From the NCBI GenBank assembly GCA_009996615.1, contig JAACZU010000021.1:1-49200 (forward strand): a stretch of DNA of 49,200 bases, read 5' to 3'. Made by a program: the position numbers and the translations under genes. This DNA comes from Rhodanobacteraceae bacterium (GTDB lineage: Bacteria > Pseudomonadota > Gammaproteobacteria > Xanthomonadales > Rhodanobacteraceae). The first letter of the stretch is position 1. Every line of letters begins with the position of its first letter. The notes beneath the pieces were generated by a model. It was not told the DNA's origin. It saw only the letters and a program-made list of their open reading frames with translations, and did not search any database. Below are positions 19,993 to 29,366 of the stretch, piece after piece.

Positions 19993-20103
19993 TAGATCCG
20001 GGATTGGGGATGGGGGATTGGGGATTCGGGCAAGGCGGTGCGGGATGACGTGGCGGCTTCAGCTTTCACGAATCCCGAATCCCCCATCCCGAATCCCGGC
20101 TCT
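19993..20103. repeat. GGGATTGGGGATG inverted-repeat element between the two permeases
   Basis: Left arm CCGGGATTGGGGATGGGGG near 19998-20016 and right arm CCCCCATCCCGAATCCCGG near 20081-20099 are complementary. The centre is short and variable. It fills the 114-bp gap from the stop of permease 1 to within a few bases of the ATG of permease 2. Confidence 0.85.
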
Positions 20104-21408
20104 TCACACCTTCAACTGCGCCGCCGGCTGCACGCGACAGGCGCGCCAGGTCGGGTACAGGCCGGCCAGCAGCGCCGCCACGATCGCCAGCACGATGGTG
20201 GTCAGCACCATCATCCAGTCGAGTTGCGCGACGGTGCGGTATTCGCTGTAGAGCGCACGCACCGCGACCAGGCCCAGCCCGGTCAGCAGCAGGCCGAGGA
20301 AGCCGCCGCTGAGGCCGACCACGCCGGACTCGATCAGGAACTGCGTGAACACGTCGCGGCGGCTGGCGCCGAGCGCGCGGCGCAGGCCGATCTCGCCCGC
20401 CTTGCGCGTGAACTTGGCCAGCAGCAGGCCGATCGTGTTGACCAGGCACACGACGAGGAAGGCGAATGCCAGCCCGGTCTGCACCTCGACGTCGCGCGAG
20501 ACGACGCGCTGGTCCTCCATCCACTCGGTCACGTCCAGCAGGCGGTTGTTGAGCGGGCGCGGGAAGCGGCCGAGCTTCTTCTGCTCGCTGACGTAGCTGT
20601 CGAGGAATGCCTTGTATTCGGCCAGTCGCGCCGGCGAGTCCAGCTGCGCCCACATCTGGATCCAGACGCAGTCCGACCCGAGGAAGGCGTCCCAGCCTTC
20701 GCCGGGCGACTTCCAGCAACTGTTGTTGCCGCTCGCGCGGCGCTTGAGGTCGACCGCGGTCGTGAACGGCATGAAGAATTCGTCCGGATCGACGAACGCG
20801 CCGTTGGTCAGGTCGTAGTAGCGGAAGCGCAGCTTCCACTCGTCGAGCACGCCGACGATCGTGTAGTCGATGCCGTCCATGCGCACGCTCTTGCCGACGC
20901 TGTCCTGGCCACCGAACAGCTTCTCGTTCATGTCCTTGCCGAGCACGACCACGCGCGCATGGCTGGCGTCCTGGTCGCGGTTCCAGGCGTGGCCGTACTT
21001 GAAGCGCGGCTCGAACATCGCGAAGAAGTCCGCGTAGGTGACGCGCCCGAGCGCCTGGAACGGCTTGAGGTCGCGGTTCTCCGGCTGGATCGGCAGCGAC
21101 AGCTTGAACATCACCGTCTGCTTGTCGGCCTTGCCGGCTTCCATCAGCGCGACCGCATCGCGGTAGGTGACCTGGTCCGGCGGTCGCCCGTCCTCGGAAT
21201 ACGGCTCGTCCGGACTCCAGTTGTCGAGCTGCACGTAATGCAGCTTGTCGCTCTTCCACGGGATCGGATTGCTGCCCATCAGGTGCAGCACGGTCAGCGT
21301 GGTCATGCTGGCCGCGATGCCGAGCGCGATGCCGACCACCATCAGCGCGGTCAGGATCGGGTTGCGCTTGAGGCTGCGCAGGCCGAGTTGCAGGTAGTAG
21401 GTGAGCAT
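20104..21408 (-). CDS. MacB-like ABC transporter permease (first permease)
   Basis: The 434-residue protein has one N-terminal helix (about 15-42), a periplasmic MacB core (about 45-300) and three C-terminal helices with the FtsX coupling motif (RKAGEIGLRRALGASRRDVF near 338-357). It carries MacB-type features like the permease downstream but the sequences are clearly different, which fits two dedicated half-transporters. The ATG at 21408 is separated from an inverted repeat by only a few C residues on the coding strand, and no Shine-Dalgarno sequence is visible. Confidence 0.88.
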   Translation of the reverse strand: MLTYYLQLGLRSLKRNPILTALMVVGIALGIAASMTTLTVLHLMGSNPIPWKSDKLHYVQLDNWSPDEPYSEDGRPPDQVTYRDAVALMEAGKADKQTVMFKLSLPIQPENRDLKPFQALGRVTYADFFAMFEPRFKYGHAWNRDQDASHARVVVLGKDMNEKLFGGQDSVGKSVRMDGIDYTIVGVLDEWKLRFRYYDLTNGAFVDPDEFFMPFTTAVDLKRRASGNNSCWKSPGEGWDAFLGSDCVWIQMWAQLDSPARLAEYKAFLDSYVSEQKKLGRFPRPLNNRLLDVTEWMEDQRVVSRDVEVQTGLAFAFLVVCLVNTIGLLLAKFTRKAGEIGLRRALGASRRDVFTQFLIESGVVGLSGGFLGLLLTGLGLVAVRALYSEYRTVAQLDWMMVLTTIVLAIVAALLAGLYPTWRACRVQPAAQLKV

Positions 21409-21478
21409 GGGGGGCCGGGAATGGGGAATGGGGAATGGGGAATCGCCAGGGCAGGAGCCGCAGCGGCTGTCGTCGAAT

Positions 21479-22228
<750 letters not shown>

Positions 22229-22241
22229 CGGCTTGGCCTCG

Positions 22242-22355
22242 CAGGGAATCGGGAATGGGGAATGGGGAATGGGGAATGGGGAATGGGGAATGGGGACATC
22301 GAGCGTGGGGCGGGAGGCTTTTCGATTCCCTATTCCCCATTCCCGATTCCCGGCG
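22242..22355. repeat. Inverted-repeat element with a heptanucleotide tandem array
   Basis: The left arm contains six consecutive GGGAATG units at about 22251-22292; the right arm is GATTCCCTATTCCCCATTCCC-like near 22323-22350. It fills the 133-bp gap between the adaptor and ATPase genes. The 7-base unit is not a multiple of three, but it lies outside the chosen coding regions. Confidence 0.85.
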
Positions 22356-22361
22356 TTGTCG

Positions 22362-23633
22362 CTAACGCGACAACGCCACGCGCTGCACACCCTTGAACTC
22401 GTCGGTGCCGGAAATCACGACGCGGTCGCCTTCCTTGACGCCGCTGACGATCTCGACCGCGTTCAGGCTGGTCGCGCCGACCTGGATCGGCGTGCGTTCG
22501 GCGACGTTGCCGCGCACGACGTAGGCGATGCGGCCGGCGCCGGTGTCGACGAACGGACCACGCTCGACCATCAGCACGTCCGGGTGCTCGTCCATCAGGA
22601 TGCGCGTGGTCAGGCGCTGGTTCTGGCGCAGGCCGGCCGGCTTGGCGTCGCCGAAGCGCACGCGCCCGGTGACCTGGCCGTCGATGACCTCGGGCGAGAT
22701 CGCGCTGACCTCGCCGGCGTACTTGCCGCTGGCATCCTGGATTTCCGCGGCCATGCCGACGCCGAGGTCGTGCGCGAACACCTCCGGCACCTGCACCTCG
22801 ATCTCGAGCGCACTGAGGTCGATCACCGTCAGCACCGGCGCGCTCGCCGCGACGTTGGCGCGCTGCTGCACGATCAGCTGGCCGACCTGGCCGTCGACCG
22901 GCGAGCGCAGCTTGAGTTCGTCGACCTGGCGCACGAGGTCGTCGACCAGCAGCCTCTGGCGGTCCAGCGCGAAGCGCTTGGTCTTCAGTTCGAACGCGAG
23001 GCTATCGCGGTCCAGGCCGATGTTGTTGCGCGCATTGACCTCGGCCAGGCGGGCCTTCGCCAGCGCGTCCTTCGCGCGCAGCACGGTCATCTCGGCCTGC
23101 GCGCCCATCTCGTACGCCTTCTGGTTGCGCTCGACCTCGCGCTCGGCGGTTTCGCGGTCGATCACCGCCTGCTCCAGCGCCATCTGCGAGGCAGCCGCGT
23201 TCTTTCGGTTGTCGATCGCGGCGCGCTCGACCTCGATCGCCAGGCTGTCGAGCGTGGCCTGTTCCTGCTTGAGCTTGTTGGCCAGCTCGGGCGACTCGAC
23301 CTCGGCGAGCACGTCGCCCTTCTTCACCTTGTCGCCGGCCTGCACCTGCAGCGTCACCGTGCCGGCGCTGCGCGCGTAAAGCGTCGGGCTGACCGCGGCG
23401 ACGACCTTGCCCTGCACGGAGACGTCGCGCACCAGCGTGCCGCGCTTGACCTCGGCGATGCGCAGGCGCGCACTGCTGGCCGAAGAATCGGCCGACATCA
23501 GGCGGGCGACCGTCGGCATCGCCAGCAACCCCGCCACCAGCACGGCGGCGCCAAGGCCACCCCAGACGAGCAGCTTCCGACGGTCTTTCTGCGGCGCGAG
23601 GCGACGGTCCTGGGCCGAAGTATCGCGAATCAT
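22362..23633 (-). CDS. Periplasmic membrane-fusion adaptor (HlyD/MacA-like)
   Basis: The 423-residue protein has a cytoplasmic N-terminus, one membrane helix (about 22-42), a lipoyl-like half motif (AGTVTLQVQAGDKVKKGDVLAEVESPEL), a long coiled-coil hairpin (about 105-215), a second lipoyl half (LRSPVDGQVGQLIVQQ) and beta-barrel/membrane-proximal domains. It should bridge the MacB-like permeases to an outer-membrane channel, probably TolC; none is encoded here. It is the first gene of the six-gene operon, about 40 bases behind a sigma-54 promoter, with GGAG upstream of the ATG at 23633. Confidence 0.92.
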   Translation of the reverse strand: MIRDTSAQDRRLAPQKDRRKLLVWGGLGAAVLVAGLLAMPTVARLMSADSSASSARLRIAEVKRGTLVRDVSVQGKVVAAVSPTLYARSAGTVTLQVQAGDKVKKGDVLAEVESPELANKLKQEQATLDSLAIEVERAAIDNRKNAAASQMALEQAVIDRETAEREVERNQKAYEMGAQAEMTVLRAKDALAKARLAEVNARNNIGLDRDSLAFELKTKRFALDRQRLLVDDLVRQVDELKLRSPVDGQVGQLIVQQRANVAASAPVLTVIDLSALEIEVQVPEVFAHDLGVGMAAEIQDASGKYAGEVSAISPEVIDGQVTGRVRFGDAKPAGLRQNQRLTTRILMDEHPDVLMVERGPFVDTGAGRIAYVVRGNVAERTPIQVGATSLNAVEIVSGVKEGDRVVISGTDEFKGVQRVALSR

Positions 23634-23684
23634 CCAGCATCTCCATGCGGCCCACCGCGATGGGGGCCTCCTGGCGAGGCTTAG

Positions 23685-23699
23685 GCAAGCCGCGTGCCA
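23685..23699 (-). promoter_or_regulatory. Sigma-54 (-24/-12) promoter of the exporter/two-component operon
   Basis: On the minus strand TGGCACGCGGCTTGC matches the consensus TGGCAC-N5-TTGC without a mismatch, with the invariant GG and GC ten bases apart. Transcription should start near 23673, giving a leader of about 40 bases before the adaptor ATG. The downstream operon encodes an NtrC-type activator, which makes a chance match unlikely. Confidence 0.9.
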
Positions 23700-23704
23700 A
23701 AGCA

Positions 23705-23717
23705 CAAGCTATTGATT
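23705..23717 (-). promoter_or_regulatory. Predicted IHF binding site
   Basis: AATCAATAGCTTG on the minus strand fits the IHF consensus WATCAA-N4-TTR exactly. It lies in a short AT-rich stretch between the sigma-54 promoter and the candidate activator sites, the usual place for DNA bending at NtrC-type promoters. Confidence 0.7.
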
Positions 23718-23746
23718 TTCATAACAAAACGAGCGATCGCGCGGCA

Positions 23747-23787
23747 GCGGACAGTGTCCGCCGCCGGCGCCGGACAAGCCGCGGACA
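23747..23787. promoter_or_regulatory. Candidate upstream activator sites for the NtrC-type regulator
   Basis: A perfect palindrome GCGGACAGTGTCCGC (23747-23761) is followed by two further half-sites, CCGGACA (23770-23776) and GCGGACA (23781-23787), 11 bases apart. They lie about 75-115 bases upstream of the predicted start, the normal range for enhancer sites. Binding by the operon's own regulator is inferred. Confidence 0.7.
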
Positions 23788-23875
23788 CGAATGGGATGGC
23801 ACGGCCGCGCGCGGGCGGCCTGCGTGCGGTTCGACGGATGCCGGGGCGAGCGAAAGCGCTGGCCACATCGATCTT

Positions 23876-23903
23876 CGTCGTTCCTGCGAAGGCCGGAACC
23901 CAG
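23876..23903. repeat. Half copy of REP-like repeat
   Basis: CGTCGTTCCTGCGAAGGCC plus GGAACCCAG matches one arm of the family at 262-343 and 14492-14573. The rest of 23788-24068, between the regulatory region and xanB, holds nothing I recognise. Confidence 0.6.
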
Positions 23904-24068
23904 CGTCGTCAGCCGCACGCAAAGGCACTCAGCATCGCCGCTGCGGGCGTGATGCACCGGGGTCCGCGGCGCATTGACGCTCAGGATCCGGCCGGCGTCG
24001 GTGTCGCGCGGCCCCGTCCTTGTCCCCCGGCCGCGCATGTCCCCCCTTGCACGCGCAGTCCGCTGCCT

Positions 24069-25511
24069 TCAGCGCGCCGCGGCCGGCGCGCGCCCGTAGC
24101 GGTCCTCCAGCCGGACGATGTCGTCCTCGCCGAAGTAGTCGCCGCACTGCACCTCGATAAGGTGGATGTCGGCATCGGTCGGGTTCTCCAGCCGGTGCAC
24201 GGTGTTCAGCGGGATGTAGGTCGATTCGTTGCGGTTGAGCAGGAACTCGCGCTCGCCGACGCGCACCTTGGCGACGCCCTTGACCACGGTCCAGTGCTCG
24301 GTGCGGCGATGGTGCAACTGCAGCGACAGCACCTGGCCCGGCTTGACGGTCAGGCGCTTGACCTTGCAGTCGTCGGCGTCCTCGAGCACGGTGTAGCTGC
24401 CCCACGGCCGGTGCACGGTCTGGTGCACGCTGGCGGCGGCGTGGTTGGTCGCGCGCAGGCGCTCGACCACCAGCTTGACCTGCTGCGCGCGCTCGCGGTG
24501 CGACACCAGCACCGCATCGCCGGTGTCGACGATCACGAGGTCCTTCACGCCGACCGCGGCGACCATGCGCGCGCCGGACTGGATGTAGCAGTCCTGGCTC
24601 TCGACCAGGATCGCCTGGCCGCGCACGCGGTTGCCGGCGTCGTCGGCCTCGGCCTCGAGGTCGCTCATCGCCTTCCACGAACCGATGTCGCTCCAGTCGA
24701 ACGAAGCCGGCACGACGGCGACCTTCGGCGCGCGCTCCATGATCGCGTAGTCGATCGAGATGTCCGGCTGCGCGAGGAACGCCTCGCGCGCGTACTCGAC
24801 CGGGCTTTCGTGGCTGGTCGCGTGCGCGTGGCAGGCCTCGGCCGCCGCGAGCACGTCCGGGCAGGCCTCGGCCGCGACCGCCAGCAGCGTGTCGGCGCGG
24901 AAGCAGAACATGCCCGAGTTCCACACGTAGTCGCCGGAGGCGACATAGCTCTCGGCGGTCTCGCGGCTGGGCTTCTCGACGAAGGCTCCGACCTGCCGAC
25001 CGCCGCGCTGCGCGATCGCCTCGCCCATGCGGATGTAGCCGAAGCCGGTTTCCGGGTGCGTCGGGCGGATGCCGAACGTGACCAGCCAGCCATCGTCGGC
25101 GAGCGCGGCCGCACGCTGCGCGTCGGCGACGAACGCATCGAGGTCGCGGATCAGGTGGTCGGCCGGCAGCACCAGCAGCACCGCGTCGGCACCGATGTGC
25201 GCGCGCGCGTGCAGCGCGGCCAGCACCACCGCCGGCGCGGTGTTGCGCCCGGTCGGTTCGAGCAGGAACGGCAGCTTGTCGAGGTCGGCCTGCGGGTGCT
25301 GTGCGTATTCGTCGCGGGTCAGGAAGTAGTAGTCGCGGCCGGTCACGGTCAGCACCGGGCCGCCGTCGGCGCAGCGCAGCGCGCGATCGAGCGTCTTCCT
25401 CAGCAGCGATTCGCCGTCGCCCATGCGCATGAACGGTTTCGGATACGCGCTGCGCGAAACCGGCCAGAGCCGCGTGCCGGCGCCGCCGGAAAGGATGATG
25501 GGTACGAGCAT
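24069..25511 (-). CDS. xanB: Mannose-1-phosphate guanylyltransferase / mannose-6-phosphate isomerase (bifunctional)
   Basis: The 480-residue enzyme makes GDP-mannose for exopolysaccharide or LPS. The N-terminal nucleotidyltransferase has GGAGTRLWPVSR (9-20), FLLEPTGRNTAPA and the FVEKP segment; the C-terminal cupin isomerase domain (about 350-475) shows KPGQVLSLQLHHRRTEHW and GDYFGEDDIVRLEDRYGR. The family is also called ManC, AlgA or CpsB; xanB is used in Xanthomonas. It follows rmlD on the same strand after a 78-bp gap of repeat, as in xanthomonad sugar clusters. Confidence 0.94.
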   Translation of the reverse strand: MLVPIILSGGAGTRLWPVSRSAYPKPFMRMGDGESLLRKTLDRALRCADGGPVLTVTGRDYYFLTRDEYAQHPQADLDKLPFLLEPTGRNTAPAVVLAALHARAHIGADAVLLVLPADHLIRDLDAFVADAQRAAALADDGWLVTFGIRPTHPETGFGYIRMGEAIAQRGGRQVGAFVEKPSRETAESYVASGDYVWNSGMFCFRADTLLAVAAEACPDVLAAAEACHAHATSHESPVEYAREAFLAQPDISIDYAIMERAPKVAVVPASFDWSDIGSWKAMSDLEAEADDAGNRVRGQAILVESQDCYIQSGARMVAAVGVKDLVIVDTGDAVLVSHRERAQQVKLVVERLRATNHAAASVHQTVHRPWGSYTVLEDADDCKVKRLTVKPGQVLSLQLHHRRTEHWTVVKGVAKVRVGEREFLLNRNESTYIPLNTVHRLENPTDADIHLIEVQCGDYFGEDDIVRLEDRYGRAPAAAR

Positions 25512-25547
25512 GTGTCGGTCTCCTGCCGCGACGCCGGGCGCCGCTCC

Positions 25548-25615
25548 GCTGCTTCCAGATGAGGGAAGGCCCTTCTTCAGCCCTGCCCTTCAGGGCGAGG
25601 GTTGGGTGGAGATGG
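25548..25615. repeat. Intergenic repeat overlapping the 3' end of rmlD
   Basis: GATGAGGGAAGGCCCTTC, CTGCCCTTCAGGGCGAGGG and the following GTTGGGTGGAGATGG form a compact set of inverted and G-rich units typical of repeats in this lineage. The right part is translated as the last residues of RmlD (about EGNTISTQPSP). Confidence 0.6.
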
Positions 25616-26606
25616 TGTTCCCTTCACCGACGTTCGCCGCCAGTTCGTCGAGGACTTCATCCAGCCCCACGCGCCAATCGGGCGATTCTAGCCCGAATGC
25701 GTTTTTCAGCTTCGTGCAGTCGAGCACCGAATACGCCGGCCGGCGCGCGCGCGTCGGATAGTCCGCGCTCGTGATCGGCAGCACGCGCGGCGCGCGCGCG
25801 AGCAGGCCGCGCGCGGCCGCGCCGTGCACGATCGCCGCGGCGAAGTCGTACCAGCTGCACTGGCCGCCGGCGACGAGGTGGTAGGTGCCGGCGAGGTCCA
25901 ATGCCTGTGCATCGCCTGAGGTCAGCGCACCCGTAGGGTGGGACACAGCCGCAACGCGGCGAGTCCCACCATCGGTGCCCCAGCGCCTGATCGCCGCCGC
26001 GGTCACCTCCGCGATCCAGCGCGCCGGCGTTGGCGCGCCGACCTGGTCGGCGACCACGCGCAGCTCGTCGCGCTCCGCCGCCAGGCGCAGCATCGTGCGC
26101 AGGAAGTTGTGGCCGTGCGCGGCGCAGACCCAAGCCGTGCGGAAGATCAGGTGCGCCGCGCCGCTCGCGCGCAACGCGTCTTCGCCGGCGAGCTTCGTGC
26201 GGCCGTAGACGCCGAGCGGCGCGGTCGGATCGTCCTCGCGGTACGGCCGCGTCGCGCTGCCGTCGAACACGTAGTCGGTCGCGTAGTGCACGACGCGCGC
26301 GCCGTGGTGCGCCGCCCAGGCGCCGATCTCGCCGAGCGCGCGATGGTTGATGCGCTCGGCCAGCTCCGGCTCGTCCTCGGCGCGATCGACCGCGGTGTAG
26401 GCGGCGGCGTTGACGATGACATCGGCCTGCGCCGTCGCGAGCGCCTGCGCCAGCGAGGCGGCGTCGGCGAGATCGGCGCGCAGGCAGGCCGTGCCGTCGG
26501 CGAGCAGGCCCGAGCGCGTCGCCGCGATCACGTCGCCGAGCGGCGCCAGCGCGCAGCGCAGTTCGTGGCCGACCTGGCCGGTGGCGCCGAGCAGCAGCAG
26601 CCTCAT
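25590..26606 (-). CDS. rmlD: dTDP-4-dehydrorhamnose reductase (with a repeat-derived insertion)
   Basis: The 338-residue short-chain reductase completes dTDP-L-rhamnose synthesis. GATGQVG (8-14) binds NAD(P)H, and YGRTKLAGE (134-142) carries the catalytic Tyr and Lys. It is longer than the usual 290-300 residues: about 18 residues (211-228, TDGGTRRVAAVSHPTGAL) are read from a palindromic repeat at 25932-25975, placed between the AIRRW helix and the AGTYHLVAGG strand, and the C-terminal tail is also repeat-like. All catalytic motifs are present, so the enzyme may still work. The start overlaps the rmlC stop by four bases (ATGA). Confidence 0.92.
   Translation of the reverse strand: MRLLLLGATGQVGHELRCALAPLGDVIAATRSGLLADGTACLRADLADAASLAQALATAQADVIVNAAAYTAVDRAEDEPELAERINHRALGEIGAWAAHHGARVVHYATDYVFDGSATRPYREDDPTAPLGVYGRTKLAGEDALRASGAAHLIFRTAWVCAAHGHNFLRTMLRLAAERDELRVVADQVGAPTPARWIAEVTAAAIRRWGTDGGTRRVAAVSHPTGALTSGDAQALDLAGTYHLVAGGQCSWYDFAAAIVHGAAARGLLARAPRVLPITSADYPTRARRPAYSVLDCTKLKNAFGLESPDWRVGLDEVLDELAANVGEGNTISTQPSP
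25932..25975. repeat. Palindromic repeat inserted in frame within rmlD
   Basis: GGTGGGAC (25937-25944) and GTCCCACC (25963-25970) are perfect inverted arms around a GC-rich centre, CACAGCCGCAACGCGGCGA. The element preserves the reading frame with no stop codon in the coding direction. Confidence 0.8.
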
Positions 26607-27163
26607 CGCGGCGAATATGTCGGCAGCTTCTCGCGCGGCACCTCGGCCAGGAACGGCGCCTTGGCGTCCTTGTCCGACAGCGACGGCGCGGCGATCGGCC
26701 AGTCGACCGCGATGTCGCCGTCGTTCCAGCGGATGCCGGCGTCGGCGGCGCGGTCGTATAGTGCGGTGCACTGGTACACGAAGGTCGCGCTGTCGGACAG
26801 CACGGCGAAGCCGTGCGCGAAGCCTTCCGGGATCCAGAAGTGGCGCTTGTTGTCGGCCGACAGGATCGCCGCGGCCCAGCGGCCGAAGGTCGGCGAGCCG
26901 ACGCGGATGTCGACCGCGACGTCGTAGACCTCGCCGTCGAGCACGCTGACGAGCTTGCCCTGCGGATTGGGCCACTGGTAATGCAGGCCGCGCAGCACGC
27001 TGCGGGCCGAGCGCGAGACGTTGGTCTGCACGAACGCGAGGTCGAGCCCGGCGTCGGCGTAGGCCTTGGCGTTGAAGCTCTCGTAGAAGAAGCCGCGTGC
27101 GTCGCCGTGCACGGCCGGCTCGATCACGACGCAGCCGGGCAGTTCGGTCTGGATGATCTTCAC
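26603..27163 (-). CDS. rmlC: dTDP-4-dehydrorhamnose 3,5-epimerase
   Basis: The 186-residue cupin epimerase acts third in dTDP-rhamnose synthesis. Family segments are [16 protein letters not shown] (16-31), SVLRGLHYQ (58-66, with the catalytic-site His) and [14 protein letters not shown] (114-127). The start is the GTG at 27163, which overlaps the rmlA stop as GTGA; no ATG gives the right length. It is translationally coupled to rmlA and rmlD. Confidence 0.95.
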   Translation of the reverse strand: MKIIQTELPGCVVIEPAVHGDARGFFYESFNAKAYADAGLDLAFVQTNVSRSARSVLRGLHYQWPNPQGKLVSVLDGEVYDVAVDIRVGSPTFGRWAAAILSADNKRHFWIPEGFAHGFAVLSDSATFVYQCTALYDRAADAGIRWNDGDIAVDWPIAAPSLSDKDAKAPFLAEVPREKLPTYSPR

Positions 27164-28047
27164 GGCGTGCGGCCCTGCTTCACCAGGCCCTGCAGGTATT
27201 GGCCGTAGCCATTCTTGGCCAGCGGCGCGGCCAGCCGCAGCACCTGCTCGGCATCGATCCAGCCCTGCTGGAACGCGATCTCCTCCGGGCAGCAGACCTT
27301 CAGGCCCTGCCGGCTCTCGATCGTGGCGACGTAGTTCGACGCGTCGACCAGCGAATCGTGCGTGCCGGTGTCGAGCCAGGCATAGCCGCGGCCGAGGCGC
27401 TCGAGCATCAGCGTACCCTCGTCGAGATATCGGCGGTTGAGGTCGGTGATCTCGAGCTCGCCGCGCGCGGACGGCTTCAGTTCGGCCGCGTAGTCGCAAG
27501 CGTTCGCATCGTAGAAGTACAGGCCGGTCACCGCCCAGTTCGAGCGCGGCTGCGCCGGCTTTTCCTCGAGGCCGATCACGCGCCCGGCCGCGTCGAACTC
27601 GGCCACGCCGTAGCGCTCCGGATCGCGCACCCAGTAGCCGAACACGGTCGCGCCGGTGTCGCGCGACGCCGCACGCGCGAGCTGCTCGGTGAAGCCGTGG
27701 CCGTAGAAGATGTTGTCGCCGAGCACCAGGCACGACGGCTGGCTGGCGACGAAGTCGCGGCCGATCAGGAACGCCTGCGCGAGGCCGTCCGGCGAGGGCT
27801 GCACTGCATACGAGATCGACAGGCCCCACTGCGAGCCATCGCCGAGCAGGCGCTGGAACAGCACCTGCTCGTGCGGCGTGTTGATCACCAGCACGTCGCG
27901 GATGCCGGCCAGCATCAGCGTCGACAGCGGGTAGTAGATCATCGGCTTGTCGTACACGGGCAGCAGCTGCTTGCTGACCGACTGCGTCAGCGGATACAGC
28001 CGCGTGCCGGACCCGCCGGCGAGGATGATGCCTTTCGTGGTTGCCAT
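27160..28047 (-). CDS. rmlA: Glucose-1-phosphate thymidylyltransferase
   Basis: The 295-residue enzyme makes dTDP-glucose, the first step of the rhamnose pathway. It shows [11 protein letters not shown] (11-21) with the nucleotide-binding Arg, [18 protein letters not shown], and [10 protein letters not shown]. Length is typical. It ends in a four-base overlap with rmlC. The gap upstream to rmlB holds a complete REP palindrome. Confidence 0.96.
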   Translation of the reverse strand: MATTKGIILAGGSGTRLYPLTQSVSKQLLPVYDKPMIYYPLSTLMLAGIRDVLVINTPHEQVLFQRLLGDGSQWGLSISYAVQPSPDGLAQAFLIGRDFVASQPSCLVLGDNIFYGHGFTEQLARAASRDTGATVFGYWVRDPERYGVAEFDAAGRVIGLEEKPAQPRSNWAVTGLYFYDANACDYAAELKPSARGELEITDLNRRYLDEGTLMLERLGRGYAWLDTGTHDSLVDASNYVATIESRQGLKVCCPEEIAFQQGWIDAEQVLRLAAPLAKNGYGQYLQGLVKQGRTP

Positions 28048-28082
28048 GTCCGTATCGAACCGATGCCGTTGATCGAGGAATT

Positions 28083-28156
28083 GTAGGAGCGGCTTCAGCC
28101 GCGATGCTTTTTCCAAAGAGCGAGCGGCAGGAGCATCGCGGCTGAAGCCGCTCCGA
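28083..28156. repeat. Complete REP palindrome (BIME-like)
   Basis: TAGGAGCGGCTTCAGCCGCG at 28084-28103 and its inverse CGCGGCTGAAGCCGCTCC at 28137-28154 flank a 33-base centre. This REP type is common in Xanthomonadales and Pseudomonas. It lies between rmlB and rmlA and would form a stable stem in the operon mRNA. Confidence 0.9.
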
Positions 28157-28163
28157 CGCGGAA

Positions 28164-29216
28164 TCAGGCGCCGAGGCGCTCCATGCGGTAGCTGCCGTCG
28201 AGCACGCGCTGTACCCAATCCTGGTGGTCCAGGTACCAGTCGACCGTGCGCGCCAGGCCCGATTCGAACGACTCGCGCTGGCGCCAGCCGAGGTCGCGCT
28301 TGATCTTGCTCGCGTCGATCGCGTAGCGGCGGTCGTGGCCGGGGCGGTCCTTGACGTAGCTGATCAGCGATTCGCGCTTGCGGCCACCTTCGAGCGGGCG
28401 GCGCTCGTCGAGCAGCGCGCAGATCGTCTTCACGACCTGGATGTTCTCGCGCTCGGCGTCGCCGCCGATGTTGTAGACCTCGCCGACGCGGCCGATCTCG
28501 AGCACGCGCCGGATCGCTGCGCAGTGGTCGGCGACGTACAGCCAGTCGCGCACGTTGCGGCCGTCGCCGTAGACCGGCAGCGCCTCGCCGGCGAGCGCCT
28601 TCTGGATCATCAGCGGGATGAGCTTTTCGGGGAACTGGAACGGCCCGTAGTTGTTCGAGCAGTTCGTGGTCAGCACCGGCAGGCCGTAGGTATGGTGGAA
28701 CGCGCGCACCAGGTGGTCGGAAGCGGCCTTGGAGGCCGAGTACGGCGAGTTCGGCGCGTACGCCGTCTCCTCGGTGAAGCGGCCGACCGGGCCGAGCGAG
28801 CCGTACACCTCGTCGGTCGACACGTGCAGGAAGCGGAACGCGTCCTGGCGCTCCAGCGGCAGCGCGCGCCAGTAGGCGAGCGCGCACTCGAGCAGGTTCA
28901 GCGTGCCGACCACGTTGGTCTGCACGAACGCGGCCGGGCCGTCGATCGAGCGGTCCACGTGCGACTCGGCGGCGAAGTTCACGATCGCGGACGGACGGTG
29001 CTCGGCCAGTACGCGGCGCACGCCGTCGGCGTCGCCGATGTCGCCGTGCACGAACGTGTAGTCGGGGTGGTCGGCGACGGCGGCGAGCGTGTCGAGGTTG
29101 CCGGCATAGGTCAGCGCGTCGAGGTTCACGACGCGCCAGCCGCCCTGCGCGAGCAGGCCGAGCACGAAATTGCCGCCGATGAAACCGGCGCCGCCGGTCA
29201 CGAGGAGCGTCTTCAT
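28164..29216 (-). CDS. rmlB: dTDP-glucose 4,6-dehydratase
   Basis: The 350-residue extended short-chain dehydrogenase catalyses the second step of dTDP-rhamnose synthesis. TGGAGFIG (7-14) binds NAD, STDEVYG carries the catalytic Asp-Glu pair, and YSASKAASD the Tyr and Lys. It is the first gene of rmlB-rmlA-rmlC-rmlD-xanB. A TAGGAT on the minus strand at 29260-29265 is a weak -10 candidate. Confidence 0.96.
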   Translation of the reverse strand: MKTLLVTGGAGFIGGNFVLGLLAQGGWRVVNLDALTYAGNLDTLAAVADHPDYTFVHGDIGDADGVRRVLAEHRPSAIVNFAAESHVDRSIDGPAAFVQTNVVGTLNLLECALAYWRALPLERQDAFRFLHVSTDEVYGSLGPVGRFTEETAYAPNSPYSASKAASDHLVRAFHHTYGLPVLTTNCSNNYGPFQFPEKLIPLMIQKALAGEALPVYGDGRNVRDWLYVADHCAAIRRVLEIGRVGEVYNIGGDAERENIQVVKTICALLDERRPLEGGRKRESLISYVKDRPGHDRRYAIDASKIKRDLGWRQRESFESGLARTVDWYLDHQDWVQRVLDGSYRMERLGA

Positions 29217-29366
29217 CCGAATCGAGGAATTCCAGCGGCCGGGGCGTGGCCAGCCACCTATCCTAGCCGGCCGGGGCAGTCGAGGCGAGCCGGCGCGACC
29301 AACGCGTGCATCCGCCGCGGCGCCGGCGCCGTATCAAGCCGGTCATTCCGCCGGCCGCCCTCCGCC

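Noticed and set aside
22242-22355. Regular G-rich units that might be a CRISPR array
   Set aside because: The units are 7 bases with no unique spacers, and one half is the inverse of the other; it is a tandem/inverted repeat.
29305-29340. ECF-type promoter (TGCATCC, then 16 bases, then CGTATC) before the lipid operon
   Set aside because: The match to the singlet-oxygen sigma factor consensus is partial and the region is GC-rich enough for chance; recorded only as something to test.
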